Assembly: GCF_029962835.1 (NCBI RefSeq)
Contig: NC_080588.1
Coordinates: 47,041,001-47,105,000, forward strand
DNA: 64,000 bases
Origin: Magnolia sinica
Lineage: Eukaryota > Streptophyta > Magnoliopsida > Magnoliales > Magnoliaceae
Reading direction: 5' to 3'
The notes beneath the pieces were generated by a model, which searched no databases, was not told the origin of the DNA, and saw only the letters and a program-made list of their open reading frames with translations. The stretch's first letter is position 1. Every line of letters starts with the position of its first letter. Both the position numbers and the translations under genes were made by a program. Positions 21,284 through 33,089 of the stretch are shown here, in pieces.

Positions 21284-23938
21284 TCCCTAACAACTTCTCT
21301 CCACTATTCTAGCCCACTTTCACTCATATATTCCCCTATCTAACCCTTGAAGAAAGATCTCAACCTTAGATCAATGCACCTTAGAGCCTAAGGAGTCTAG
21401 TGGTAGAAGATTCTTGGTGTTCTTGTGAGGTGGGTGCTCTTAAATCTTCCCTCATCTTATCTTTAGGGACTTGTGGGACCCATCAAGTGATGATGGAGGT
21501 CCCCCATGTCTCCATGATTGAGGCCAATGGCCCATTTCTTTGCATGCATATTCCATGGATGAGGCCTTTCTCCATGGGCCCCATCATGGCATTTTCCTTT
21601 GATGCATGTCATTTTCCTCCCTTATGGCTGGATTTGTTTTATATTTTTCCATTATTATACTCTTGATTCCTGATGTGTGTGGCCCACTTAGTGGCCTGGA
21701 ACATCCAGACCGTCCAAGCAAGGTGGACGCCACTTGCTGTCCATTTTATGTACATTAGTGTTCCATTTGTTCCATTTTGAATACATGCAATAGGTTTTAT
21801 GAAGAGGACATGACCTGGATGTTTGTGGGGCCCACTAAGGTGGCCCATCATCTAATTTTCTGGGATTAAATCCCATTTTAATTATTGATTAAAATTATTT
21901 TATTCCAATGTAATGTTGCTGTCTAGAAACTGTCTGGATAGATTTTTAGGACACCTTGGGGCCTGATTTCTAAAAATTTAGTGGAAAGATTGATACAAAT
22001 TAATATCTGATTCTTATAGCTGCATGACCCACCTACAACCATACCAAATTTCAGCCCCAATGGACCTCATTTGGGCATCCAAAAGGGTGGGCCAACAAAG
22101 TGGACTGCCAGAATTTTCTGCTGTGCAGTCTAGCAGTATAGTTCCATAGAAACAGAATTTTAAAAATATTTTTCTCAGAAGGTGGGCCATCTTTCTAGGT
22201 CCCATCTTGATTTAGGCTTGATGAAGGACCTTGGGTCTAAATTTTAGGAATTTTTGAGGCCCAGAACCCACCCATTGGATGGCCCCAAATTCAGGACAGT
22301 TATATTCCAACAATATTTCACCCTAAACAAATTGTATTCTTTAAATTAATTAAAATACTTCTCAGTATCCTAAAATTTTAAACATTTACAGGAAGGTGTA
22401 CCACCTATGGTAGGACCTACATACCAAAATTTAGGGCCAACGGACACCTGTACACACCATGGTGGTGGCTGGACTGGCCCACTATAATGTGGTGTCCAGA
22501 TCAGTCCGATTTTCAGGACAATTTGATTTCTTTAAATGAATTAAAATATTTATACATGTCCAAAAATTTTAAAATTTTGTGGGGGTTGGTCCACCTATGG
22601 TAGGACCCTTCTATCAAATTTTAGGGCCAATGAACCCCTGTGTACACCGTGGAAAGGGCTGGACTGGCCCACCACGTTGGGACGTCCAGGTCAGTCCGAT
22701 TTTCTGGACAGACTGTTTTATTTAATTTAATTAAAATACTTAAAAATATCCAAAAAATTTGAAATTTTGTGGGGGTGTGGCCCACCTATGGAAGTGTTTC
22801 CCTGCAAAATTTCAGACCCAACGGACATTCAAACTGACTGTGGTGCGGCCTGGAGTGGCCCCCCAAGTATGAACACCCAGGCTGGGGCGTCCAGCCTTGG
22901 CGGGCCATCCCGCTTGCTCTGTGGGCCCACCTAGATGTGTTGTATTCACTCCGTTCATCTGGTGGGGCCCACTGTAATATGTGTGGGTCACCATGGGTCA
23001 GTAACCCATTTAAATTAAATAAATTTCTGGACTCTAGCAGGCCCAGGAAATGGGTGGGCTGGGATTCCAGCAAGGGGCCCAAATTTTTGCTGTATGGTTG
23101 ACTTTTTTGGAGTTCATGTGGCCCACCAGGTTTAAGGGAGTGTTGCACACACTCTTGCCTTCTTTCCTTAGACATTTTTGAGCTTAATTAGTGCCCATTA
23201 GGGCCCACCTTTGGGGTGATATTTTAGGTTAGCATTAACCAGATTTTAAGTAGTTTTATAGGCCCAATGGACTATAAACCTCTTCCTTAAGCCCAACATT
23301 GTTCAAGGGCTGACCGTATTGAATTGTGAGCCTAATGGGCCGTCTATAACCTGATCATGTGTATTGTGGGTCTTGGTGCCCTCATAAAGTACTTAATTAT
23401 GGGCTAACTTGCAAGACCCACATTGATGCAAGTTGTGGAGGGTCTTGTTAAGCCTTTGGGCTGGTATGGTAAGGCTCACACTGTCAGTTTAGGCTCTGCC
23501 CCTGTGTATTCTTAGGTTTATGGGCTGCCCTTTAAGTCCACCATAAACATGAATTGAATGACTTTTGGGCTATTTCCTCAAGGCCCATTATGTGATATTA
23601 TTTATATGCATGACCGCCCTTTTGTGTTGGTAATTAGGCCTTGTGGACCAAGTCCTTTTGGATAGGCCCATTAATATTGAGCATATACTCTCCCATTTAT
23701 TGTGATGGGCTTAGGGGCAAGAATATGCAAGAAGTTGGGTCTTTAGCTACCTATTAAAATTGACCTTATGCTTAGGCTAGAAAGTAAGGCCCAACTCACT
23801 TGTGTTAAATGTGAGAATTGCCCATGTAAATGAATTACCAGGCTACCCATGAAGTCCACCACTACATATGGGTTTATGACCCTTATGGTTAAGCCCAAAC
23901 CTCACTTGGGGGCTTACTATATGGTCTATGAGATTGGA
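20708..23938 (+). repeat. 3' LTR of the chromovirus, truncated
   Basis: Aligns with the 5' LTR from TGTGAGACTCGACCCGAG through TATGGTCTATGAGATTGG, including the site where the 5' LTR holds the solo LTR insertion (uninterrupted here at about 23534). At 23939 homology stops abruptly, so roughly the last 1.58 kb present in the 5' LTR (about 14005-15583) is missing. Length is about 3.23 kb. A 3' target duplication cannot therefore be checked. Confidence 0.85.
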
Positions 23939-24309
23939 CACTTTTTACATTTTTCGATTCAATTGAATGAATTGATCGACGATGCTTGTAAGTGTGAAAG
24001 TTCATGAAATTCTCAAGTCGGTGCGAAAATTTATATTTAAGGAAGCACTTAGGGCATGATTAGGACAATCCTAGGATTTGAAGAGAGAAATCTAAGGTGG
24101 AGCACCCACAATACCTTTCTTTTTTTGTTTTTCAATTTGTAGTTTGTTTTTCTTATTATTCTATTTTAGAGATGGTTGTGTTGGGATAATCTCTTAGTTA
24201 AGATTTTTGTTTTTCTTATTAACCTATTTTAGAAAAGGCTATATTTTGATAATCCTTTTACCAAGGCTAAGGGTTGAACGTATTGATAAATTCTTAACAT
24301 TAATGTTAC
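23939..24309. other. Intergenic, AT-rich, after LTR truncation
   Basis: No gene recognised. Starts exactly where the 3' LTR homology ends, so this is the deletion or rearrangement breakpoint flank. Confidence 0.4.
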
Positions 24310-24822
24310 GGGATGCGGATTGGGTACCACCCGCCCCAGCTCAGCAAGGAAATGGGTTGTGAGGGCCACTTTAATGCATGGGTTTTATCCACCCCATCCA
24401 TCCATTTTATTTTATTTTTTAATCATTCCAGGGTACAATCCCAGATATGAGGCAGATAGAAGCTTCAAGTGGACCAGAACACAGGAAGTAGTGGTGATAA
24501 TGACCCCACCGGCCCACTGTAATGTTTATCTTCCATCCAACCCATTCATCAGGTCACATAGACCTGGATGAAGGGAAAACACAGATATCAGCTTGATCCA
24601 AAACTTCGGTAGGTAACAAGAAGTTTTTAACGGTGAGGGTTCAATCCTTGCTGTGTGGTGCACTTTAGTCTTGGATCTGACTCATTTTTATGTTTGTTCC
24701 TTAAAATGATATTGTAAAATGGATGGACGGTGTGGATAAAACCCATACATCATAGTGGCCCTTCAGGACCACTACCTGTGCCGATCTCAGGACATGCCGG
24801 AGGAGTACCCTATCCGCATCCC
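24310..24822. mobile_element. Foldback MITE-like element, copy 1 (complete)
   Basis: Terminal inverted repeats GGGATGCGGATTGGGTAC (left) and, read in reverse complement, GGGATGCGGATAGGGTAC (right) bound 513 bp. Both halves mirror each other: TTTTATCCACCCCATCCATCC on the left against GGATGGACGGTGTGGATAAAA on the right, with GTGGACCAGAACACAGGAA and TGTGGTGCACTTTAG as the next inner pair. No coding capacity. This is the best-bounded copy of the commonest repeat in the window. A clear target duplication was not seen. Confidence 0.75.
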
Positions 24823-25434
24823 AACCGTCGCTGATCATCATCAATCTGGAATTCTGGACCATCGATTAGGTTTGCCGCATTAGTCATCGGCGGTGATGGA
24901 AAAATCTCACTGATCATAGGAACTGTGCCATCAATACCATTAAAAAATGGACGGCTTGGATCAAAGGTCCAATAATAATCAACATGGATAGTCCATTTAT
25001 TTGATAGAATCCACTTTTGGTGACACATGCTTCAAAGGGATCGATCTGATCAGACGACCATAATCATCCCATTCGTTGATGGCAAACTGAAACGTAACAA
25101 GAATAACTACCATTGACATCACTGTATATTTAAATCTAATAACACCAATTGCACGGTTAGGATCACTCTCGTCCAGCGTACATATGGCCACGTTCTGGGG
25201 ATGGGAAGTATGGTGGGGGGTGTGCGTGGGGTTAAAATAAATAAATAAATAAATAAAGTATGGGCGACTTTTAAGGGCTGAAAACGATCTACATGTCTGG
25301 AAGTATTCCCAGATCACAGAGTTCATCTACGTTACGTCAGTCCACATGATCTGCCCTCAGAATGGTGGGATGCTCTGAGCGCAAAATCCAAGACACAAGT
25401 TGGTGGGCCTCACATCACCGCAGGAGACCTTCAC
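24823..25434. other. Intergenic with (AAAT)n microsatellite
   Basis: No gene recognised. A short (AAAT)n run lies at about 25233-25256. Confidence 0.4.
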
Positions 25435-25693
25435 GGGGTGCGGATTAGGTGATACCTCGGACTCACCCACGACGGTGCTGGGCTCACCTTGATTTATATG
25501 TTCTGTATCAACACCGTCCATCCGTTTTTTGGGTTCATTTTGGGGTATTATCCCAAAAATGAAGCAGATTCAATTATCAGGTGGACCATACCTTAGGAAA
25601 CCCAGTCCTGATTGAACACCCTACCGTTAAAAACTATTGGTATCGATCCCTAGCGGGGGTGGTCACAAGCTAACAAAAAAAAAAAAAAAAAAA
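25435..25693. mobile_element. Foldback element, left half only, ending in poly(A)
   Basis: Begins GGGGTGCGGATTAGGTGATAC, matching the terminus of the copy at 24310, and follows the family through TGAAGCAGATTCAATTATCAG and GTGGACCATACC. It ends in a 19-base A run near 25675-25693 with no right half. Truncated copy. Confidence 0.55.
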
Positions 25694-26348
25694 GTTGCCA
25701 GTTCTTAGTAATTTCTAACTGCGTGCGTATCATCCACCACACTCTACCGGAGTATCAGAGTTTTATTGCACATGCGGCATTTAATTCTCTTTTTCTCTTT
25801 CAAGTTTCAATGCACTGAACTAGGAATTGGGGGAATTATAGTCAGAACTATGGTTTTCTCCGTAACTCGCGTCTCAAGAATGTAAACAGAAGCTCACGTA
25901 CAAGAGATCAAATCTGATCATCAGATTGTCCTATATTATAAGATGTTCTGACTTAAAAATAATACTATACTGTTGATTATTTGGGCCCCAATTGTACTTA
26001 CTAATTTGACGGTGGAGATGATTTTGAAAAGAGTCCAAATTCAAAATTTGGTTAATCCTATATTTAAAATATAGTGATATTTGAGATGAATCATCCATCC
26101 CTTGGGATCCACCTGAAGAGCGGTCAGATCTCTCCCAAGACACACTGACACGTGTGAGAGTCAAGTGGCTAAAAGGTTTACTCGCACATGCTCCCACATG
26201 GGTGTGTACACCCGAACAGTTGTGTGATGTGACAAAATGGGAGGACATGCATAGCTGACAAATCTCTTTCTCGGAAATTTCTCGGCTCAAAAATTTACGG
26301 AGATTTTGTCATTTTGAAAATAAAATTTTAAAATTTTCTATCCAATGC
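25694..26348. other. Intergenic, no gene seen
   Basis: AT-rich. A minus-strand frame at 25931-26290 (119 codons) has no recognisable domain and unremarkable composition. Confidence 0.35.
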
Positions 26349-26727
26349 GAAGTGAACTGCGTCCTACTCCCGTCCGTCTCTAGCCGGGAACGGGCAGATC
26401 TGTGTGGGGTTCACTCTCATTTATATGTTTATCCACGCCGTCCATCACTTTTCCCATATCATTTTAATGTATGTTCCAAAAAATGACGCAGATCCAACCC
26501 TCAAGTGGGCCACAAAAAATAGTAAACTGGGGTTGCATTAAATGCAAGAGTCATCTGGGTTGCTGTGGCTCATTTGAGAGTTGGATCTTCCTCATTTTTT
26601 TTCTTATATCTTAAAATGATATGATAAATAATATGGACGGCGTTGATAAACAGATAAGTAACGGTGGCCCCACACAGATCTGCCCGTTCCCAGCTAGCTA
26701 CGGGCGGGGTAGGACGCAATCCGCTTC
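26349..26727. mobile_element. Foldback MITE-like element, short copy
   Basis: Left end GAAGTGAACTGCGTCCTAC and right end, in reverse complement, GAAGCGGATTGCGTCCTAC form terminal inverted repeats. The next inner pair is CGGGAACGGGCAGATCTGTG against the reverse complement of CACACAGATCTGCCCGTTCC, so the termini pair over about 60 bp. Interior matches the family but is shorter (about 380 bp in total). Confidence 0.75.
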
Positions 26728-27788
26728 CTGATTGTTATTTTTTATTTTATTTATAATTATTATTTAAAATTTTAAATAAATTTCAAGAAGAACCGCCGAG
26801 ATACTTGTCGCATGCGAGGTGGTGTCGGGTCAAGTTGACAATCACTAAGGAATCGCGCGTTTGAGATGCGAATGGGCGTCGCCACACGTTTTCCAATTCA
26901 GCACATGTGTAAGAGATCAGATACTATTCATCTTGTGAAATCTACAGTAGAGATGTTACGAAAAAATAAATCTACGAAAGTTGTCTTTGTAACGTTGGTC
27001 ATGACTCCGTAAGTATTTCCAACCGTCCATATTTCTAGTAGAATTAGGCCCACCTGATGAGTTCATTAGCCTTATTTTGGATCACTACATGTTTTAAATG
27101 GTTACCACATGATGAGTGTTACTCTGATGGTTTCCACTCGTGTTCCACGTTGGCATGTGTGAGACAAAACTCATTCATTTTCGTACGCGCGTGAGTCCAA
27201 TGGCTCTGTTCAAGCATGCCCGAGTGAAGATTCCTTTCACACGAAGGAGTTTCCGCTCGCGCGGTACGGTTGTGTATTGTATCTTATTTTAAAGGTGTGG
27301 TCCTTGATGCAGTGATCTGAACCGTTGATATGGTCTCTAAATGATGGTCCATTATACATTGGAAGATCCTATTAGAGAATGTTGGGTTAATATGGATTGA
27401 AACGTGAATGCAAACGCTTGGTGCATTTTCTTTCCTTTTAACAGTTTATAATTGTTGTCCAAATATTAAAGCTCTATAAAATTTTCTTCTGCTCTATTTT
27501 TCAATCTGCACCATCCATAGTGTTGTCATAATTTCAACTGTTTGGATCTCTATAAAATGGGCTCCACTTATACAAACTCAAAGACCGAATTTAACTCGTA
27601 TTTTCAAGCAGATGTACGGTAATACAAGCCCGAGTTTCACTGATACGATTCGCCTTGATCCCAGGCTCAACGTCCGAATCTTTTCTTTATCTTTTTCTTT
27701 ATCTTTTTCTATAAGTAGTGTCTGTCATTCCACCTGGCATACGCGCATCAGTGCTCTAACCTGATTTTTCATCGGTTGGTGAGATGGT
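26728..27788. other. Intergenic, no gene seen
   Basis: No frame with a recognisable domain; a TC-rich run with two TTTATCTTTTTC units lies near 27683-27708. Confidence 0.35.
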
Positions 27789-28225
27789 AGGGCCCACCTT
27801 GATGTATAAATTCAAAATCTACGCAGTCCATCGTCTTGTCGTATCATTTCTGGGCACGAGGCAAAAAAAAAAAAAAAACAAAAAAGAAGTAAATCCAAAT
27901 CTCAGGTGGACCATACAATGTGAAATAGTGGTGATTGGCCATAAAAACTTCCTATGATCTTGGATCAAGCGGATATTGGTCTTTTAGCTTCATCCAGTTT
28001 TTTGTCACGTTATCAACAGGTTGGATGACAAATAAGCATTATGGAAACGTTAAGATAGGCATTAGGAAGCTTTTAATGGTGGAGCGTTCAATCCTGCCGT
28101 TTCGGATAGTATTGTCCACCTGAGATTTGGAACTGCTTCGCTTTTGGGATTATGACCTAAAATTATTTCAAAAAAGAGATGAATGGCTTGGACGTAAAAT
28201 AAAGAGGTGGGCCTCATGGTGGTGA
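27789..28225. mobile_element. Foldback MITE-like element copy
   Basis: GGGCCCACCTTGATGTATAAA with CGCAGTCCATCG on the left mirrors GATGAATGGCTTGGACG with GGTGGGCCTCATGGTGG on the right. Interior has the family landmarks GTGGACCATACAATGTGAAA and TTCAATCCTGCCGTTTC. An A-rich run sits near 27862. Confidence 0.65.
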
Positions 28226-28355
28226 GACTGGGTCGCATCTAATCTGCTCTCCATAAATCTAGACGGTATATAACGCCACCAACTCTGGAAGTTCATGCCT
28301 CGGCAATTAGTCTACACAGCATGTCAATTTTATATGTAAGACATTTTACTGAATT

Positions 28356-28964
28356 TAGGGCTGTACATGAAACCGAGTCGTTTCAAGGTGGGCCAAGCTT
28401 GGCTTGACTCATCCATGCTCTCCTCGACCTTGAGCTCAAGCTCGAGCTAAGCCTCAAGCTTACCATTGAGCCTTGGTTTGTTTTCCAAAAATTTCAAGTA
28501 GAGCTCGAGGCGAGCTAGTGGATCTAGTCGAAGCAAGCTTACCTTGAGTCGAGTTGGGCCTGCTCCCAACCCGACCCAACTCGAACCCGACTCAACCCAG
28601 CAACCTAACCCAATCGACACCCGACTCAACCTAGCCACCCGACGTAATTGACTCAACCCACACCGACCCAACTCCCAAATCAAATATTCAATTTATATAT
28701 ATATAATTTTTAAATATAATATATTATATATAATATAATATATATTCGAGCCGAGCCGAGCTCAAGCTCGAGCTTCAAGCCAAGCCGAGTTCGAGTCGAG
28801 TCGAGTTAAGATCCATTATGATCGAACTCGGCTTATTTTCAAAACAAGCTCGGTCATTTGAAGCTTGGCTCGCCTCGAGTCGTCATTTGAGCTGAGTTAA
28901 GTCGAGGTAGATCGAGCTGAGACGAGCGAGCTTTTCGAGCTAGCTTGGCTCATGTACAACCCTA
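28356..28964. mobile_element. hAT-type MITE, 609 bp
   Basis: Terminal inverted repeats TAGGGCTGTACATGAAACCG (left) and TAGGGTTGTACATGAGCCAA (right, reverse complement). Flanking 8-bp sequences ACTGAATT (28348-28355) and ATTGAATT (28965-28972) match at seven of eight positions, as expected for a hAT target duplication. Interior is built of GAGCTCAAGCTCGAG / CGAGCCGAGC-type repeats around an AT-rich centre (about 28690-28745). No coding capacity is evident. Confidence 0.8.
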
Positions 28965-29095
28965 ATTGAATTGGCCAGTTAGATTCAACTCAGTTCCTTC
29001 ATTTCTTTTAATGCCAAAGTATCTATGTTAAATGAATTATGTAGCGAGGACTCTCTCGTGCAATCTGGCCATTTTAGGGCATGAGACCAAACTAT

Positions 29096-29611
29096 AGGAC
29101 ACCGATAGCATCCTACCCATCCGTCCAGGCAAGGCTCTGTGAGGCCGACCGTGATGTAAGTGTTTTATCCACGCTGTTCATAGTTTTTCTCAGATCATTT
29201 TAAGGTATGAGCTAAAAAATGAGGCATGAACAAGGCTTAACTGGACCACAAATTAGGGATTGAACATCCACCATTAAAAACTTCTTGGGAGCTAGAGGAG
29301 TTTTGGATCAAGCTGATATTTGTTTTTTCGCTTAATCCACATCTACATGACCTTATGAATAGGTTGTATGGTAAAAAAAAAAATCACGATGGCCCTTAAA
29401 AAGGTTTCAACGGTGAGTGTCATTATCACTGCAGCTTCCTTTGGTGTGGTCCATTGGAGTTGTGAACCTACTTAATTTTTTGGTTCATACCTTAAAATGA
29501 TCTGAGAAAAACGATTAACAGTGTGGATAAAACACTTACATCACGGTGGTCCCCACAGAGCCTTGCCCGGATGGATTACCGTCCGTGCGTGGGTAGGACA
29601 CAATCTGCATC
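29096..29611. mobile_element. Foldback MITE-like element, complete copy
   Basis: Left AGCATCCTACCCATCCGTCC and GTGATGTAAGTGTTTTATCCACGCTG mirror right CGTGTGGATAAAACACTTACATCACGG-like sequence and CGTGGGTAGGACACAATCTGCATCCC. The interior carries GTGGACCACA... and TGTGGTCCATT pairs. About 515 bp. Confidence 0.7.
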
Positions 29612-29614
29612 CCA

Positions 29615-29985
29615 AAATATAGCATATCCAAAGCTCAAGTGGACCACACTACAGAAATGGTTGGAATTGAACACCTACGGTTGAAAACTTCTAAGAGGCC
29701 ATTGAAGTTTTATATAAGCTGATTTTTTTTTTCCAATGGGCTAATGAAGTGCACCGTTGAAACCTTCTTAGGGCCCACAATAATGTTTATTTATGTTCAT
29801 AAGATCAAATGGATATGGATGAAGGGAAAGCACAAACATCGACTTGATCCAAAAAAAAAAATTTGTGGCCCCCAAAAGTTTCCCGTTGTAGGTGTTTAAT
29901 TCTCATTGTTTCCTAGGTGTGGTTCACTTGAGCTTTGGATATACTTTAATTTTGAGCACATGGCTTAAAATGATACATTTAAGCA
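29615..29985. mobile_element. Foldback element, end-less internal copy
   Basis: Starts ATATCCAAAGCTCAAGTGGACC and ends GGTTCACTTGAGCTTTGGATAT, an inverted pair of about 20 bp, but lacks the outer termini seen in complete copies. It lies directly against the preceding copy, suggesting nested or tandem insertion. Confidence 0.6.
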
Positions 29986-30066
29986 TGTGGCAACATGTGG
30001 CCTTCATAAAGAGGAGATAATGTGACATTTTATGGACACCAACATGTTGCATATGTAAAATCCACT

Positions 30067-31577
30067 TGTAGACACCCTACCCCAGTCGATAAGTTGATTA
30101 AGATTAGATGGAAACTAAACCCAAATCCAAACATGATCCAAACCCCAAACCCTTATACAAACCCTTATCCAAACCCTAAACCCTAAACAAAATCCTAATT
30201 CAAACCTCAAACTCTAGAGGCCTAAACCCTAGGAACCAACCTTAAACCCAGTTAACCAAGTTAAACAAACCTGATAAAAACCTAACTCCAAAATACAACT
30301 TTAAGAAAAACCTAATCAACTAATTAAGTCATTTCACCGAGCTAACCCATTGAGTCAACCCACCTATTTAATCTACCCAATCAACTCACCTGTCAAACTA
30401 GGCCCAAGGTCCACTTTAGTACAAACCCACATCCAAAGCCCGATTGAAATATAGGAGGAGACAACAATTAGCAACACTTAGTCAGAACTCTTCACATGTG
30501 TGGGATAATTCACCTACCAAAGCAGAATAGTTGGCGATGAGGGAGCCATTCGCCATGTTGCATGTCTCCTGCTTTGGAAGAGAGCCCCATCTGTATGCAT
30601 TTGGTGCTTAGAGTGCTCAAAACATATGAGGAGATGAAATGACTCTGTTACTCCTCCCTTGAACCCAAAATTACACCATATGCCATCCAATCCAACTCAT
30701 GAGGATTTGTCACATGTCAATCTCAAATCTCAACCATCCAAACCCTCTCTAACATCAAGCTTTGCAAGAATTATAAAATAAAATAAAAACTGAGCTAGGA
30801 GGCTATAAATATCATCATTCATTTCACATTTCAACAACTCCAGAAAAATCTAAGCCTCCTCACTCATCTCTTAAGTCCTTAGCCTAGCCACTCCATCCCT
30901 CCACCAAGAAGAGGAAAGAGCCATAGAAAAGAGTCCAACACAGGTCGAGCCTAACCCAACCTAATCCAGAGCCTCCTAATCCATCAAGATCTCAATCTAA
31001 GACGCTTAATCCAATCCTTGCAACACTACTATCCATACAGTCGTTCAATCTTCAATCTACTTCAACTAAATCTCAACATTAGCACTGTGCAACACTCACT
31101 CACTTCTTAACCCCCTTGCTCATAAAGTTCATCATTACTGCATAATATTGCATCTTGCACCTAGTTAATATAAACGTATGTTCCATGACTTGCCGACTTA
31201 GTCGAATCCTTCTCATAAGAAATTTGTGCGTACTAGTTTATTGATTTGGCAAGTGTAAGAGTTAGGGCATGTTATCTATCCTGAATCTAAGCATGTCATA
31301 AGTTATGCATTCAACACATCATTCGCCACACCTTGCATTATTTGTGTATGAGAACTGATCATTGGCCCTTGACAATTGTTAGATCTTATGAAGTAAATAT
31401 TGTATGATAGTACGGGTAAAGTGAGTGCTTAACACCTTCCCTCTTTATAACGTGGTCTCTTACCCTAAATCTTTAATTGTAAATTGAAGAATCATCTTAG
31501 GATTGAGAATCTTCGGATTCTCTCTCCTAGCATTTCTATAGGATCTAGCCGACTGTAGAGATGAAGAGACTAACTAG
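30067..31577 (+). repeat. Tat/Ogre-like gypsy LTR with primer site
   Basis: Starts TGTAGACACCCTACCCC, an opening typical of long plant Tat/Ogre-group LTRs. It has a TATA box at 30804-30810 (GGCTATAAATATC) and the U5 landmark GGGTAAAGTGAGTGCTTAACACCTTCCCTC near 31414-31443. It is followed directly by TGGCAACTCTGG (31578-31589), close to the TGGCGACTCCG tRNA-Arg-type primer site used by that group. Internal sequence stops after about 40 bp, so only the LTR and primer site survive. The exact 3' terminus is uncertain because no canonical CA is seen. Confidence 0.6.
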
Positions 31578-31589
31578 TGGCAACTCTGG
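31578..31589 (+). promoter_or_regulatory. Primer binding site, tRNA-Arg-like
   Basis: TGGCAACTCTGG immediately after the LTR, in the context CTAACTAGTGGCAACTC. It differs by a few bases from the Ogre-type primer site. Confidence 0.5.
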
Positions 31590-31622
31590 TTAAACATAAT
31601 ACTCTTTTAATTACAACATAAA

Positions 31623-31907
31623 TGTAACACCCTGTACTTTCCAATACTCGGGTGTTATTGAATAACCCAACTTAGTATAAGTACAAACCTAGCTTAAGTA
31701 AACATTCACGTTCATTCTAGTATAAATCTACCGTTCACCAAGTTTATAACATCTCATAGGACGATCCATCATTTGAAAACACAAATCGGATTATATGGTT
31801 TCATATCCAACTCCCAATCACATTTAAACATTTTTTACGATCCCAAGGGTTATTGATAATTAAATGCTGGTCAATCCAATCGTTAGATTATTTATATGCT
31901 CAGTAAA
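31623..31907 (-). repeat. Possible terminal fragment of another gypsy LTR
   Basis: TGTAACACCCTGTACTTTCC resembles, in reverse complement, the GGGTGTTACA end of Tekay-like LTRs, and is similar in layout to the boundary at 60967. It is cut at 31908 by the next LTR. Weak, based on the terminus only. Confidence 0.3.
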
Positions 31908-32878
31908 TGTTCACCACCTTAAGTATAAGGTTGCGATGTAGTAATAATCTCTGTAAGACCGAGGTTGAATCCACATGGACTGAACCTTGTATGTAATCTG
32001 AAAGTAACTATAATTAGAACTAGACAAAGATGTAGTTTAAACTAGAGGATTTTAAGAGAATAATGATGAATTATTAAACTAAAACTTGTAAAATTCAAAG
32101 GTGGGAAACTAGGGTGCCAAGGATCCACTTGTAGCAATCAGGGAGATATATGCTTGATTCATAAACACAACTGGAATTAGAGTCCCATCTTCATCCAATT
32201 GGAAGATAATTCATTAAAATCCAAATATGAACTTCCTTTAATCCAGTTTTCAATAAACGAGAGGTACGAGAATTAAAATTGATTCCATCACAAAACCATG
32301 CCCATGAGACAAAGCAAACGAAAGAATTTAACCAATCCACAACCAATCTAAGAGAATTATGAACATTAGGAAGGATTCTGTCATCCAACCATGTATATGA
32401 GATGATGGTGAACAACAGTGTTCCTAATTTCAAAATCACAATAATGAAAAGAACATACCCAAAGATATTGCAGATCCATTGTAATTTAAGTCACAACAAA
32501 CCATTAAAAACTAAGAGTATTCCTTATAATCAAACTAGCATCAAAGAGAGTTCAATAAACATGAATCAAAGTGGTAGAAAACATCCCATCATGCTACAAG
32601 CTTCACCTCTTAGTCCTAGCTAAGAGGTTTAGCCAATCATACACATGGTTAGGCTATCTCTTAGAAAACATAAAAGAAAAAGAAAATAAGAAAGGGATGG
32701 AAGAAAAACTCTTGAAGAACCGTCGCCTCCACACTAGTTCTCTCTCTCCCTCTTGCCCCACATCCAAGGAATGATCTACTCTCCACGTTCTTTCTCTCCT
32801 TTTATAGGCAACTAGGTCAGCTGGGAGGTTGCTGGAGTCGGTGGAGAAGAGGCGGTGTGTGCGTAAGTCTTTCGCAGC
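31908..32878 (-). repeat. Minus-strand LTR of the solo-LTR family, part 1
   Basis: Starts TGTTCACCACCTTAAGTATAAGG, the reverse complement of the 3' end of the family LTR (compare CTTGGGGAGTGAACA at 13604). It continues with the conserved GATGTAGTAATAA...GACCGAGGTTGAATCC and the hallmark CTACAAGCTTCACCTCTTAG block (about 32595-32625). A minus-strand TATA box is at 32801-32806 (TTTATA on plus). Interrupted at 32879 by a hAT-type element. Confidence 0.8.
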
Positions 32879-33089
32879 TAAAGGTGGGCATCGGACCGAG
32901 TCGGATCGGATTGGGTCTAACCCGATTCGGTCCGAAATCTAGTTGGGCTAACTTGAATCCGATCCGATCCGAGACCGAGTTTGAGACATACGACTCGATC
33001 CGATCCGACACACGGTTGGCATGACCCAAACCGAGTTCGACTCGGTCAGAGAACCCGAGTCGAATTGGGTTGGGTGCGATTTGGATCAA

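Larger units (their letters stand above)
7313..23938 (+). mobile_element. Decayed Ty3/gypsy chromovirus (Tekay/Del-like) with nested insertion
   Basis: The structure in order is: 5' LTR (7313 to about 15583, interrupted at 10143-13604), primer binding site for initiator-Met tRNA (15589-15600), gag, protease, RT, RNase H, integrase, chromodomain remnant, G-rich polypurine tract (about 20695-20707), and 3' LTR (20708-23938, truncated). Both LTRs open TGTGAGAC.CGACCCGAG. The internal region is about 5.1 kb, within the normal range for plant chromoviruses. The gene order (integrase last) and chromodomain-like tail place it in Ty3/gypsy, chromovirus branch. Stops and frameshifts in every domain show it is non-autonomous now. 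LTRs are clearly diverged at scattered positions, so the insertion is not recent. Confidence 0.9.

Noticed and set aside
30165-30190. CCCTAAACCCTAAAC resembling interstitial telomere repeat
   Set aside because: Only about two units inside a broader AACCC/AACCT-rich passage of the LTR; not a telomeric array.
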